Part shown: one piece after another, positions 5,733-11,805 of the stretch
Position numbering within the stretch: the stretch's first letter is position 1
Layout of the letters: each line of letters begins with the position of its first letter
NCBI GenBank assembly: GCA_036566745.1
Contig: DATCVR010000205.1
Location: forward strand, 1 to 13,236
Source of the DNA: DATCVR01 sp036566745
Lineage (GTDB): Bacteria; Actinomycetota; Actinomycetes; Jiangellales; Jiangellaceae
DNA length: 13,236 nucleotides
Direction of reading: 5' to 3'
Translations under genes and position numbers: made by a program
Notes under the pieces: generated by a model
What the model was told of the DNA's origin: nothing
What the model saw: only the letters and a program-made list of their open reading frames with translations
Database searches by the model: none

Positions 5733-6487
5733 ATGACCGAGTTGATCGTCGAGCCGTTGTCGCGCCGTCCCGAGCTCGGGCCGATGCTGTGGCAGATCGA
5801 GGACGTCTGGCCGATGTACCTCACGAAGGACGCCGTGTCCGACTTCTACTACGACGCCGTCGAGCGGGACTTCGCGCAGTTCGCGCTGGTCGCGTTCGAG
5901 CCCGGGCGTCCTGACGTCGCGGTGGCGCGAGCCCTCGCCATCCCGTTCGCGTTCGGCCCCGACGCCGGGCGACCGGAGTTGCCGACGACGGCTGGGACGC
6001 CGCGATCAGGTGGGGCGTGCTCGATCGCGCCGAGGGACGCCGGCCCACCCACGTCTCGGCGCTCGAGATCGCCATCCGCCCGGAGCACCAGGGCAAGGGC
6101 CTCTCCGCCAGACTGCTCGCCGCCATGGCCGGCAACGCCCGGCGACTGGGCTTCGCCGACCTGTTCGCGCCGGTGCGCCCCAATGCCAAGCCGAACGAGC
6201 CGCACACCCCGATGAGCGAATACGCCCATCGCACGCGAGCCGACGGGCTACCCGCCGATCCGTGGTTGCGGGTCCACGTACGCGCGGGCGGTCAGATCGT
6301 GGGCGTCTGCCCGCGAGCCATGACGGTGGCGGGATCACTGCGCGAGTGGCGTGCCTGGACCGGGCTGCCGTTCGACCGCACCGGCGAGGTCGTCATCCCC
6401 GGTGGGCTCGTGCCGGCACACTGCAGTGTCGAACACGACTACGCGGTGTACGTCGAACCCGGCGTCTGGGTGCACCACCGGCTCTGA
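5733..6487 (+). pseudogene. GNAT acetyltransferase gene broken by a -1 frameshift
   Basis: Two overlapping frames together encode one GNAT-family protein of about 251 residues. The 5' part (ATG at 5733, GAGG 6 nt upstream) gives MTELIVEPLS through GRPELP (84 residues). The natural continuation, DDGWDAAIRWGVLDRAEG, lies in the +2 frame from 5984 and runs to TGA at 6487. Loss of one G or C in the GCC(G)GAC stretch at about 5981-5985 explains the break; without repair the first frame runs to 6215 through Arg/Ser-rich shadow text. The acetyl-CoA loop IRPEHQGKGLSARLL is intact in the second part, and the C-terminal half reads as a well-kept protein. There is no slippery heptamer suggesting programmed shifting. 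It may be a recent pseudogene or a sequencing error. It ends 12 bp from the convergent GAF-ANTAR gene. Confidence 0.8.
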
Positions 6488-6499
6488 TTCGCGCGATCG

Positions 6500-7183
6500 T
6501 CAGCCGTCGGCGGGGAGCTGCCGCTCAGCTACGACCCGGTCGGCCACCTCGCGGAGCTTGACGTTGCCGTCCTGGGAGTACCGGCGGAGCACATGGAAGG
6601 CGCGCTCGGCGTCGATGCCCAGGCGCTCCATCAAGATGCCCTGGGCCAGCCCCACCTTGTGGCGAGCATGGGCGGCGCGCTGGAGACCTTCCTCCTCGCT
6701 CGCGGCAGCCAGGGCGACCGTGGCATGGCGTCCGACGACGTTGGCGGCACGCACGTCGCCCTCGTCGAATCCGGCCTGGGCGTCGGCGTAGAGGTTGAGC
6801 ACGCCGATGGTCCGCTCCGCCGTGTAGAGCGGGATGCCGATCATGCTGCGCACGCCGAACTCGGCAGCCTGCGGGCCCCACACCGGCCAGCGGGTGTCGG
6901 TGGCGACATCGTGGGCTACCACCGGATCGCGCCCCGAGACCGCCTCGGCCGAGGGGCCCTCGCTGCACTGATGCTGGAGGTCTTCGACCGCGCGAACCCG
7001 CTCGTCGGTGGCTTGAGCGGTCTCGAGGCGGCGGCGGGAGCGGACGAGCACGAGCGAGGCGTCGTCGCAGCCCGTCGCGTTCTTGGCGAAGTGGACCACC
7101 CGGGTCGCGGTGCCGTCGACGTCGGGTTGTCCGTGCAGCGCCAGGGCCAGTTCAGCGAAGTCGTTGGCCGACGGGTTGCTCAC
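6500..7183 (-). CDS. GAF and ANTAR domain transcription antitermination regulator
   Basis: The 227-residue cytoplasmic sensor-regulator has an N-terminal GAF domain (about 20-160; VVAHDVATDTRWP and VRSMIGIPLY are typical) and a C-terminal ANTAR domain (about 168-224). The ANTAR core is KVGLAQGILMERLGIDAERAF (176-196), with AQGILMER as its hallmark. ANTAR proteins bind paired hairpins in nascent RNA and prevent transcription termination, and the GAF domain would sense a small molecule or redox signal. The start is GTG at 7183, with GGAG 5 nt upstream. A SigB/SigF-like promoter (GTTT, 15 nt, GGGCAT) precedes it, in keeping with stress control seen for many actinobacterial GAF-ANTAR genes. The ligand and RNA targets are unknown; no paired-hairpin target is apparent next to it. 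Confidence 0.93.
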   Translation of the reverse strand: MSNPSANDFAELALALHGQPDVDGTATRVVHFAKNATGCDDASLVLVRSRRRLETAQATDERVRAVEDLQHQCSEGPSAEAVSGRDPVVAHDVATDTRWPVWGPQAAEFGVRSMIGIPLYTAERTIGVLNLYADAQAGFDEGDVRAANVVGRHATVALAAASEEEGLQRAAHARHKVGLAQGILMERLGIDAERAFHVLRRYSQDGNVKLREVADRVVAERQLPADG

Positions 7184-7224
7184 GTCATCTCCGATTCAAG
7201 GCGGCTCGTTATCCGATCGTAACC

Positions 7225-7249
7225 ATGCCCAGCCCGGGCCGGACGAAAC
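7225..7249 (-). promoter_or_regulatory. SigB/SigF-type promoter of the GAF-ANTAR gene
   Basis: Minus strand GTTT (7249-7246), a 15-nt spacer and GGGCAT (7230-7225) match the GTTT-N15-GGGTAT consensus of actinobacterial stress sigma factors except for one base. The transcription start would be near 7217, about 34 nt before the GTG. Confidence 0.5.
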
Positions 7250-7264
7250 ATCGCCCCGCTCGGA

Positions 7265-7307
7265 CGGACCCGCACGGCCGCCTGGTGTGGGCGGCCGTGC
7301 GGGTCCG
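7265..7307 (-). terminator. 18-bp stem-loop terminator after the CsbD-like gene
   Basis: CGGACCCGCACGGCCGCC (7265-7282) pairs perfectly with 7290-7307 around a 7-nt loop. It begins 21 nt past the stop of the CsbD-like gene on the minus strand. There is no U-run. It separates that gene from the GAF-ANTAR promoter. Confidence 0.75.
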
Positions 7308-7328
7308 ACGCGAGCTCGTGCGGCGGTC

Positions 7329-7502
7329 TCACCGATCGAAGGCGTCGCGAACGTCGTCGCCCGCCTTCTTGAGCTTCGCCTTCGCCTGGTCGGTCTTGCC
7401 TTCGGCCTCGGTCTTCTCGTCGTCCGTGAGCTTTCCGGCCGTCTCTTTCACCTTGCCGGCCAGATCCTCGGCCTCGTGCTTGGCCTTGTCGCCGATACCC
7501 AT
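7329..7502 (-). CDS. CsbD-like small stress protein (57 aa)
   Basis: The 57-residue, highly charged helical protein fits the CsbD family. It starts MGIGDKAKHEAEDLAGKVKE, continues with the family-typical GKLTDDEKTEAEGKTDQAKAK, and ends DDVRDAFDR. In Bacillus, csbD belongs to the SigB general stress regulon; the biochemical role is unknown, and a hydrophilin-like or disordered protective role is often suggested. The ATG at 7502 has GAGAGGAA about 6 nt upstream. A GGGTAC box on the minus strand lies about 42 nt upstream of the start, and the 18-bp terminator follows the stop. It lies 61 bp downstream of the Rho-N-like gene on the same strand and may also be read from that promoter. Confidence 0.9.
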   Translation of the reverse strand: MGIGDKAKHEAEDLAGKVKETAGKLTDDEKTEAEGKTDQAKAKLKKAGDDVRDAFDR

Positions 7503-7544
7503 GGTCGTTCCTCTCGTGGACGGGTGGTGCCAATGACGCCGGGA

Positions 7545-7550
7545 GTACCC
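7545..7550 (-). promoter_or_regulatory. GGGTAC box upstream of the CsbD-like gene
   Basis: The minus strand reads GGGTAC, the -10 form used by SigB-type factors in actinobacteria, about 42 nt before the ATG at 7502. The -35 at 14-16 nt upstream is poor (GGT only), so this is the weakest of the four stress-type boxes. Confidence 0.35.
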
Positions 7551-7563
7551 CGATCGCGCAGAT

Positions 7564-7887
7564 TCACCGGCCCACCGCTCGCTCGAGTTCGCTCTTGTTC
7601 ATCGACGATCGGCCCTTGACGCCCTTGCGCTTCGCCTCGGCGTACAGCTGGTCCTTCGTGCGACCCCGGGCCCCGGAGCGGGATCGCTTGCCTCCTCGGC
7701 GACCAGAGGAGATGTCGTCGACCGAGGTCCTGCTCGCCGACTTCGACTCGCCAGCCCGCGCCCGCTCCTTGTTGACGGTGCGCGCGGCGATCTCCTCGGC
7801 GCGGCCCTCCGTGTAGTCGCGGCCCTCCAGGCCCTCCTTGACGTGGTCGTACTGGCGTTCGCGCTTGTCGCTCCAGTCGCGTGGCAT
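7564..7887 (-). CDS. 'Plasmid stabilization'-type small basic protein with Rho-N/SAP-like C-terminus
   Basis: The 107-residue hydrophilic protein starts MPRDWSDKRERQYDHVKEGL and contains EEIAARTVNKERARAGE (31-47). Both segments are conserved in a family often labelled plasmid stabilization protein, a label with little support and no sign of a plasmid here. A basic Ser/Arg/Gly linker (60-76) leads to TKDQLYAEAKRKGVKGRS and MNKSELERA (77-104), which resembles the Rho N-terminal or SAP-like helix-loop-helix that binds nucleic acid. A nucleic-acid-binding stress protein is a reasonable inference. The ATG at 7887 has GGAGGAGG 5 nt upstream. The presumed leader contains a perfect 20-bp tandem repeat, and a GCGT-N15-GGGTAC promoter lies about 90 nt upstream. 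CsbD follows on the same strand. Confidence 0.85.
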   Translation of the reverse strand: MPRDWSDKRERQYDHVKEGLEGRDYTEGRAEEIAARTVNKERARAGESKSASRTSVDDISSGRRGGKRSRSGARGRTKDQLYAEAKRKGVKGRSSMNKSELERAVGR

Positions 7888-7912
7888 CGCGGCCTCCTCC
7901 GGTCCTCACCAG

Positions 7913-7952
7913 GTCTCGCCTGGTCTCGCGGCGTCTCGCCTGGTCTCGCGGC
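7913..7952. repeat. Perfect 20-bp tandem repeat, built of 10-bp subunits
   Basis: Two identical copies of GTCTCGCCTGGTCTCGCGGC (7913-7932 and 7933-7952) place the core GTCTCGC at 7913, 7923, 7933 and 7943, one per helical turn. The first part also forms ACCAGG/CCTGGT (7908-7913 and 7919-7924), a small stem. The repeat lies between the predicted promoter and start of the Rho-N-like gene, so it would be in its leader RNA. Confidence 0.85.
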
Positions 7953-7976
7953 CCTCGTACGTGCTCGAGGGCTCTG

Positions 7977-8001
7977 GTACCCCGACGCGGCGGCTTCACG
8001 C
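7977..8001 (-). promoter_or_regulatory. SigB-type promoter of the Rho-N-like gene
   Basis: Minus strand GCGT (8001-7998), 15 nt, then GGGTAC (7982-7977) fits the GNNT-N14-16-GGGTA(C/T) pattern known for streptomycete SigB-like factors. It would give a leader of about 80 nt that includes the tandem repeat. Confidence 0.45.
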
Positions 8002-8047
8002 AGCGCGTTCTCCGGGCCTGGTTCGCCGGACCACGGGAGATCAGGAC

Positions 8048-8072
8048 GTGTGGATATGTCAGGAATGGGTAC
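8048..8072 (+). promoter_or_regulatory. SigB-type promoter of the GPGG membrane protein gene
   Basis: GTGT (8048-8051), a 15-nt spacer and GGGTAC (8067-8072) fit the actinobacterial stress sigma pattern well. Transcription would start near 8080, 30 nt before the ATG at 8110. Confidence 0.5.
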
Positions 8073-8109
8073 CTAGCCAGCCCAATGCCGGAAAGGGAGG
8101 CACTCAGCC

Positions 8110-8253
8110 ATGGAGTTCGTCTTGTGGGTTATCGCGGTGATTCTGGTGATCGCCGGAATCGTCATGCTGGTGCGGAAGCAGGTCCTCGCGGGCGCGCTGA
8201 CCATCATCGTCGGGTTGCTCGTAGGCCCGGGCGGCGTCAGCATCTTCACCTGA
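8110..8253 (+). CDS. GPGG-motif small membrane protein (47 aa)
   Basis: The 47-residue protein has two hydrophobic helices, at about 4-20 (VLWVIAVILVIAGIVML) and 25-38 (VLAGALTIIVGLLV), joined by a short RKQ turn. It ends GPGGVSIFT, which matches the small actinobacterial membrane proteins named for their GPGG motif. The function is unknown; a role in the cell envelope under stress is an inference from the promoter. GGGAGG (8095-8100) lies 9 nt before the ATG. It is divergent from the Rho-N-like gene and ends before a 20-bp terminator stem. Confidence 0.87.
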   Translation: MEFVLWVIAVILVIAGIVMLVRKQVLAGALTIIVGLLVGPGGVSIFT

Positions 8254-8281
8254 CCTGCGAGAACGCCCCGTATTTCGATTC

Positions 8282-8325
8282 ACGCACCGGGCCCGCGCTC
8301 TGGCGAGAGCGCGGGCCCGGTGCGT
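8282..8325. terminator. 20-bp bidirectional stem-loop terminator
   Basis: A perfect 20-bp stem (8282-8301 with 8306-8325, beginning ACGCACCGGGCCCGCGCTCT) has a 4-nt loop. It lies between the stops of the convergent GPGG gene and the GDPD gene and can end both transcripts. There is no U-run on either strand. Confidence 0.88.
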
Positions 8326-8347
8326 TCGACCGTGGAGCGGCCCCAGG

Positions 8348-9184
8348 TCAGCGGAGGTCGCGGAGCACCCCCGGGTAGTCGGTGATGATCCCGTCGACGC
8401 CGAGGTTGAGGTACTGACGCATCAGCTGGCCGGTGTTCAGGGTGTAGACGCTGATCGTCATGCCCAGCTCGTGGATCCGCTCGACCAGCGCCTGATCCAC
8501 CATTGCGTAGCCCGGGTTGATCTGGTCGGCCCACTCCCTGGCCGCCACGAGCTCCGCGTCGCTCGGCCGGACGTCGTAGAGCAGGCCGATCGGAATCTCG
8601 GGGGCCACCTCGTGGAACGTGCTCATCGACTCGTGGTCGAACGACTGCGCGACCAGCCGCCCGGCGTTCACCGCGGCGCGCAGGTACCCCGGGATCGAGG
8701 CGAGCTCCTCGGCGACGTCGGCCTCGATTCCCGGATAGAGCTCGGGCGCCTTGAACTCGAGCAGGAAGCCGGTGCGCTGCCCGAGCGCCTCGACCACCTC
8801 GCGCAGAGTCGGGATCGGCTCGCCGGCGAAGTCGCCGGAGAACCACGACCCGGCGTCCAGCTCTTTCAGCTCGGCGAGCGTGAAATCACCGACGTTCCAC
8901 GGCGCCCGGTCGGGAAAGACCTGCTCGGCGTCAGTGGTGCGAGCGAGCGTGGTGTCGTGGATGATCACCAGCTCGCCGTCGGCGGTGCGCTGGACGTCGA
9001 CCTCGACGAAGCTGGCGTGCTGGTCGACGGCGAACTCGACCGCGGCGACGGTGTTCTCCGGCTCGGAACCCGAGGATCCGCGGTGAGCGATGTCGACGAC
9101 GTCTCGGGCCGGGCTGGCAGCGGTGGAGTGGGCGGTGGTGGCCTGCGCTGGGCTGGTGATGGACACGGCCGACATTGCTATCAC
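8348..9184 (-). CDS. Glycerophosphodiester phosphodiesterase, probably exported
   Basis: This GDPD-family TIM-barrel enzyme hydrolyses glycerophosphodiesters, such as deacylated phospholipids, to glycerol-3-phosphate and an alcohol. Numbered from GTG 9184 (278 residues), the catalytic and metal residues are present: IAHRG (32-36, His34), EPENT (41-45, Glu43), FVEVDVQ (59-65, Glu61 and Asp63), IIHD (74-77, His76) and LLEFK (141-145). The C-terminus has the usual VDGIITDYPG. With this start the N-terminus is only MIAMSAVSITSPAQA, a signal peptide without its basic head. In-frame text upstream to 9226 supplies RARYPALYAGAAA, but has only CTG as a possible start, so the true start is uncertain. 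Extracellular action is inferred from the AQA cleavage-like site. It diverges from the SMP-30 gene. Confidence 0.92.
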   Translation of the reverse strand: MIAMSAVSITSPAQATTAHSTAASPARDVVDIAHRGSSGSEPENTVAAVEFAVDQHASFVEVDVQRTADGELVIIHDTTLARTTDAEQVFPDRAPWNVGDFTLAELKELDAGSWFSGDFAGEPIPTLREVVEALGQRTGFLLEFKAPELYPGIEADVAEELASIPGYLRAAVNAGRLVAQSFDHESMSTFHEVAPEIPIGLLYDVRPSDAELVAAREWADQINPGYAMVDQALVERIHELGMTISVYTLNTGQLMRQYLNLGVDGIITDYPGVLRDLR

Positions 9185-9212
9185 CGCGGCGGCGCCTGCG
9201 TACAGGGCCGGG

Positions 9213-9218
9213 TAGCGT
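9213..9218 (+). promoter_or_regulatory. Possible -10 box of the SMP-30/SDR operon
   Basis: TAGCGT fits TANNNT and lies 28 nt before the ATG at 9247. GGGAGAGG (9236-9243) then serves as ribosome site. No good -35 is visible. Confidence 0.3.
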
Positions 9219-9246
9219 GCTCGCAGGCGACGGACGGGAGAGGTTC

Positions 9247-10101
9247 ATGGCCACCGCACGGGTCTTCTTCGACGGCACCCTCGCCCGTCCCCAGCTCGAT
9301 CACCCCGAATGCGTGGCGGTCCACCCCGACGGCAGCCTCTGGTGCGGCGGCGAGAGCGGGCAGATCTTCCGGATCGCCGCCGACGGCAGCCGCCTGGACG
9401 CCGTCGGCAGCACCGACGGCTTCGTCCTGGGCGTCGCGTTCGGGCCCGACGCCGAGCTGTACGCGTGTGACCTGCGGCATCGCACGGTGTTCCGGGTCGA
9501 CACGGTGTCGGGCGCCGTGACGCGGTTCGCCGACGGCGCGCCGGAGCGGCCCTTCGTGACGCCCAACTTCCCGGTCGTCGCCCCCGACGGATCCCTCTAC
9601 GTCTCCGACAGCAACGTCCAGGGCGAACCCGGACCAGGCGTGTACCGGATCGCGCCCGACGGATCGGGGACGCTGTGGTTCCACGACGCGCTGAACTTCG
9701 CCAACGGCCTGGCACTGAGCCCCGACGGCGCCTACGTCTACGTCGTCGAGACCTTCCGCCCCGGCGTGAGCCGCATCCCGATCCGGCCCGACGGCTCGGC
9801 CGGCCCGCTCGAATCGGTGGTCGAGCTGGCGGGCTCGCTCCCCGACGGCATCGCGTTCGGGCCGGACGGACTGCTCTACGTCGGGTGCTACGAGCCCAGC
9901 CAGGTCCTTCGGGTCGACCCGGACGGAGGTGTCACCACGGTGGTCGCGGATCCCACAGCTCACCTGCTGTGCCATCCCACGAACCTCGCCTTTCGCGGCG
10001 CCGAGCTCTTCACCAGCAACCTCGGGCGCTGGCACATCTCGGTGATCGATGGCTGGGCCGCCCCCGCGGACGTCGCCGACCGGACGCGGAGTGCGATGTG
10101 A
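9247..10101 (+). CDS. SMP-30/gluconolactonase/LRE family lactonase
   Basis: The product is a 284-residue six-bladed beta-propeller enzyme expected to hydrolyse a sugar lactone to the aldonic acid with one divalent metal. The metal ligands of the SMP-30 family are in place: Glu21 (HPEC), Asn153 (FANGLALSPDG) and Asp200 (LPDGIAFGPDG); Asn107 (TPNF) lies at the substrate side. Repeated xPDG turns mark the blades. The ATG at 9247 has GGGAGAGG 3 nt upstream; a longer frame from 9175 has no support. Its stop overlaps the GTG start of the SDR gene by 4 bp (GTGA), so both are translated together, which suggests dehydrogenase and lactonase steps of one sugar oxidation route. No signal peptide, so cytoplasmic. 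The sugar is not determined. Confidence 0.9.
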   Translation: MATARVFFDGTLARPQLDHPECVAVHPDGSLWCGGESGQIFRIAADGSRLDAVGSTDGFVLGVAFGPDAELYACDLRHRTVFRVDTVSGAVTRFADGAPERPFVTPNFPVVAPDGSLYVSDSNVQGEPGPGVYRIAPDGSGTLWFHDALNFANGLALSPDGAYVYVVETFRPGVSRIPIRPDGSAGPLESVVELAGSLPDGIAFGPDGLLYVGCYEPSQVLRVDPDGGVTTVVADPTAHLLCHPTNLAFRGAELFTSNLGRWHISVIDGWAAPADVADRTRSAM

Positions 10102-10853
10102 ACGACTTCGACGGCTCGGTGGCGGTGGTCACCGGCGGGGCATCGGGCATCGGGCTGGCCACCGCACTGCGGCTCCACGAACGGGGTGCCAACGTGGCGG
10201 TCATCGACCTCGACCCCTCGACGGCGCCGGACCACCTCCTCGCCGTGGCGGGCGACGTCAGCGACGACGCCACCGTGGTGAGCGCCATCGACCGGATCGC
10301 CGTCGAGTACGGCCGGCTCGACGTCCTGGTGAACAACGCCGGCATCGGCGCCCAGGGGACGGTCGCCGACAACTCCGACGACGAGTGGCACCGGGTGTTC
10401 GACGTCAACGTCGTCGGCATGGTCCGGGTCACCCGCGCCGCGCTGCCCCACCTGCGCAGGTCGCCGCACGCCTCCATCGTCAACACCTGCTCGGTGGCCG
10501 CCACCGTCGGACTCCCCCAGCGAGCGCTGTACAGCGCGTCGAAGGGGGCGGTCCAGTCGCTGACGCTGGCCATGGCCGCCGACCACCTCCACGACGGCAT
10601 CCGGGTGAACTGCGTGAACCCCGGCACGGCGGAGACGCCCTGGGTCACCCGGCTCCTGGACTCCGCCGACGACCCCGCACACGAGCGGGCGGCGCTGGCT
10701 GCGCGTCAGCCGATGGGACGCCTCGTGACGCCCGAGGAGGTGGCCGAGGCGATCGCGTACCTGGCCAGCCCGCTCAGCGGCTCCACCACCGGCACCGTGC
10801 TCGCCGTCGACGGTGGTCTCGAACGGCTGCGCCCACGCCCGCCGGAGCGCTGA
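10098..10853 (+). CDS. Short-chain dehydrogenase/reductase, probably sugar or sugar-acid dehydrogenase
   Basis: This classical SDR of 251 residues oxidises or reduces a hydroxyl or keto group with NAD(P). It shows TGGASGIG (12-19) for the cofactor, Asp37 after strand 2 (VIDLD), which favours NAD over NADP, NNAG (79-82), Asn104, Ser132 (NTCSVAA), and Tyr145/Lys149 (YSASK). NPGTAETPWV (174-183) and the end GSTTGTVLAVDGG are typical of SDRs found in L-fucose and related deoxy-sugar pathways, such as 2-keto-3-deoxy-L-fuconate or L-fucose dehydrogenase; that substrate is inference only. The GTG start overlaps the lactonase stop by 4 bp, so the pair is co-translated. No transporter or dehydratase of such a pathway is in the window. 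Confidence 0.9.
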   Translation: MNDFDGSVAVVTGGASGIGLATALRLHERGANVAVIDLDPSTAPDHLLAVAGDVSDDATVVSAIDRIAVEYGRLDVLVNNAGIGAQGTVADNSDDEWHRVFDVNVVGMVRVTRAALPHLRRSPHASIVNTCSVAATVGLPQRALYSASKGAVQSLTLAMAADHLHDGIRVNCVNPGTAETPWVTRLLDSADDPAHERAALAARQPMGRLVTPEEVAEAIAYLASPLSGSTTGTVLAVDGGLERLRPRPPER

Positions 10854-10918
10854 GGCCCGCGCCCGAGCCCTGCCGATGCGGCGGCCGGCTGGCCACTCCC
10901 AGGCGCGCCGCGGCTCAT

Positions 10919-10924
10919 TACGAT
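10919..10924 (+). promoter_or_regulatory. -10 box for leaderless methyltransferase gene
   Basis: TACGAT (TANNNT) lies 7 nt before the GTG at 10932 and there is no Shine-Dalgarno sequence, consistent with a leaderless transcript independent of the upstream sugar operon. No clear -35. Confidence 0.4.
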
Positions 10925-10931
10925 CACGCCC

Positions 10932-11732
10932 GTGGTCGATCAACGCTCCGATCCCCCAGCCCACACCGACCCGTCCCGATCGACCGATCCCGTGTCCCCG
11001 GACGCCACGCAGTACATCGACGCCGTCGTCGATCGCTGGGATCAGCTGATCAACTGGCAGGGCCGCCGGGCCGGCGAGGGCGACTTCTTCATCGACCAGC
11101 TGCGCTCCCACGGTGTACGGACCGTGCTCGACGTCGCCACCGGCACCGGGTTCCACTCGGTCCGGCTGCTGGAGGCGGGCTTCACGACCGTCAGCGCGGA
11201 CGCCAGCGCCGCCATGCTCGCGCGCGCCACCGCCAACGCCGCCGAGCTCGGCCACCGCCTCGACACGGTGGTCGCCGACTGGCGCACGCTCGGGCGCGAC
11301 GTCGACGGGCCCTTCGACGCCGTCATCTGCCTGGGCAACTCCTTCGCCCACCTCTTCGACGAGGACGACCGGCAGCGGGCCCTGGGTGAGTTCGCCTCGG
11401 TGCTCGCGCCGGGCGGCGTGTTGATCATCGACCAGCGCAATTACGACGCGATCCTCGGCGGCGAGTTCGCCAGCTCCGGCTCCTATTACTACTGCGGGGT
11501 CGACGTCGACGTCCGGCCGGTCCGGGTCGACGACGGTGTGGTCCGGATGCGGTACTCCTTCCCGGACGGCGAGGCCTTTCACATCAGCCAGTTCCCGCTG
11601 CGCAGGGCCCATCTGCTCGACCTGCTGAAGGCCGGCGGCTTCGACGACGTCACGACCTATGGCGACTTCCAGGCCGTCGAGACCGACGACGTCGGCTTCT
11701 TCATCCACGTCGCGAAGCTCCCCCCGCGCTGA
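10932..11732 (+). CDS. Glycine/sarcosine N-methyltransferase-like SAM-dependent methylase
   Basis: This is a class I SAM-dependent methyltransferase of 266 residues. Motif I is VLDVATGTG (65-73), followed by the acidic residue Asp90 (VSADAS) that holds the ribose. GNSFAHL (135-141) and LIIDQRNYDAIL (164-175) closely resemble glycine N-methyltransferases, in which the RNYD segment shapes the amino-acid pocket. A betaine-type or glycine-methylating role is plausible, but a full glycine-to-betaine route needs further methylation activity that is not visible. The first 20 residues are polar and disordered; GTG at 10992 is an alternative start, but a TACGAT box 7 nt before 10932 favours the longer form as a leaderless gene. 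It follows the SDR gene by 78 bp with nothing notable between. Confidence 0.85.
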   Translation: MVDQRSDPPAHTDPSRSTDPVSPDATQYIDAVVDRWDQLINWQGRRAGEGDFFIDQLRSHGVRTVLDVATGTGFHSVRLLEAGFTTVSADASAAMLARATANAAELGHRLDTVVADWRTLGRDVDGPFDAVICLGNSFAHLFDEDDRQRALGEFASVLAPGGVLIIDQRNYDAILGGEFASSGSYYYCGVDVDVRPVRVDDGVVRMRYSFPDGEAFHISQFPLRRAHLLDLLKAGGFDDVTTYGDFQAVETDDVGFFIHVAKLPPR

Positions 11733-11759
11733 CGGGAACACCTCGCGCCCGTCTCGGCG

Positions 11760-11787
11760 TTGACATCGCATCACGCGTGACGAGCGT
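11760..11787 (+). promoter_or_regulatory. Promoter with palindrome in its spacer, HtrA-like gene
   Basis: A perfect TTGACA -35 (11760-11765) is followed after 16 nt by GAGCGT (11782-11787), a weak -10. The spacer contains the perfect palindrome TCACGCGTGA (11771-11780), a possible operator. The start codon at 11806 is 18 nt downstream of the -10. Confidence 0.4.
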
Positions 11788-11805
11788 CGAGGTCGGGAGG
11801 TGCCC

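Noticed and set aside
7564..7887. Toxin-antitoxin or plasmid maintenance system
   Set aside because: The family label 'plasmid stabilization' is historical; there is no partner toxin, no partition gene and no plasmid feature here.
7913..7952. CRISPR-like repeat
   Set aside because: The 20-bp units abut with no unique spacers and there are only two; no cas genes are near.
9247..10101. Recurring CCCGACGG DNA words as a repeat array
   Set aside because: They encode the repeated Pro-Asp-Gly turns of the beta-propeller and are explained by the protein fold.
10932..11732. A glycine betaine synthesis operon
   Set aside because: Only one methyltransferase of the needed set is present and no partner enzyme or betaine transporter flanks it.
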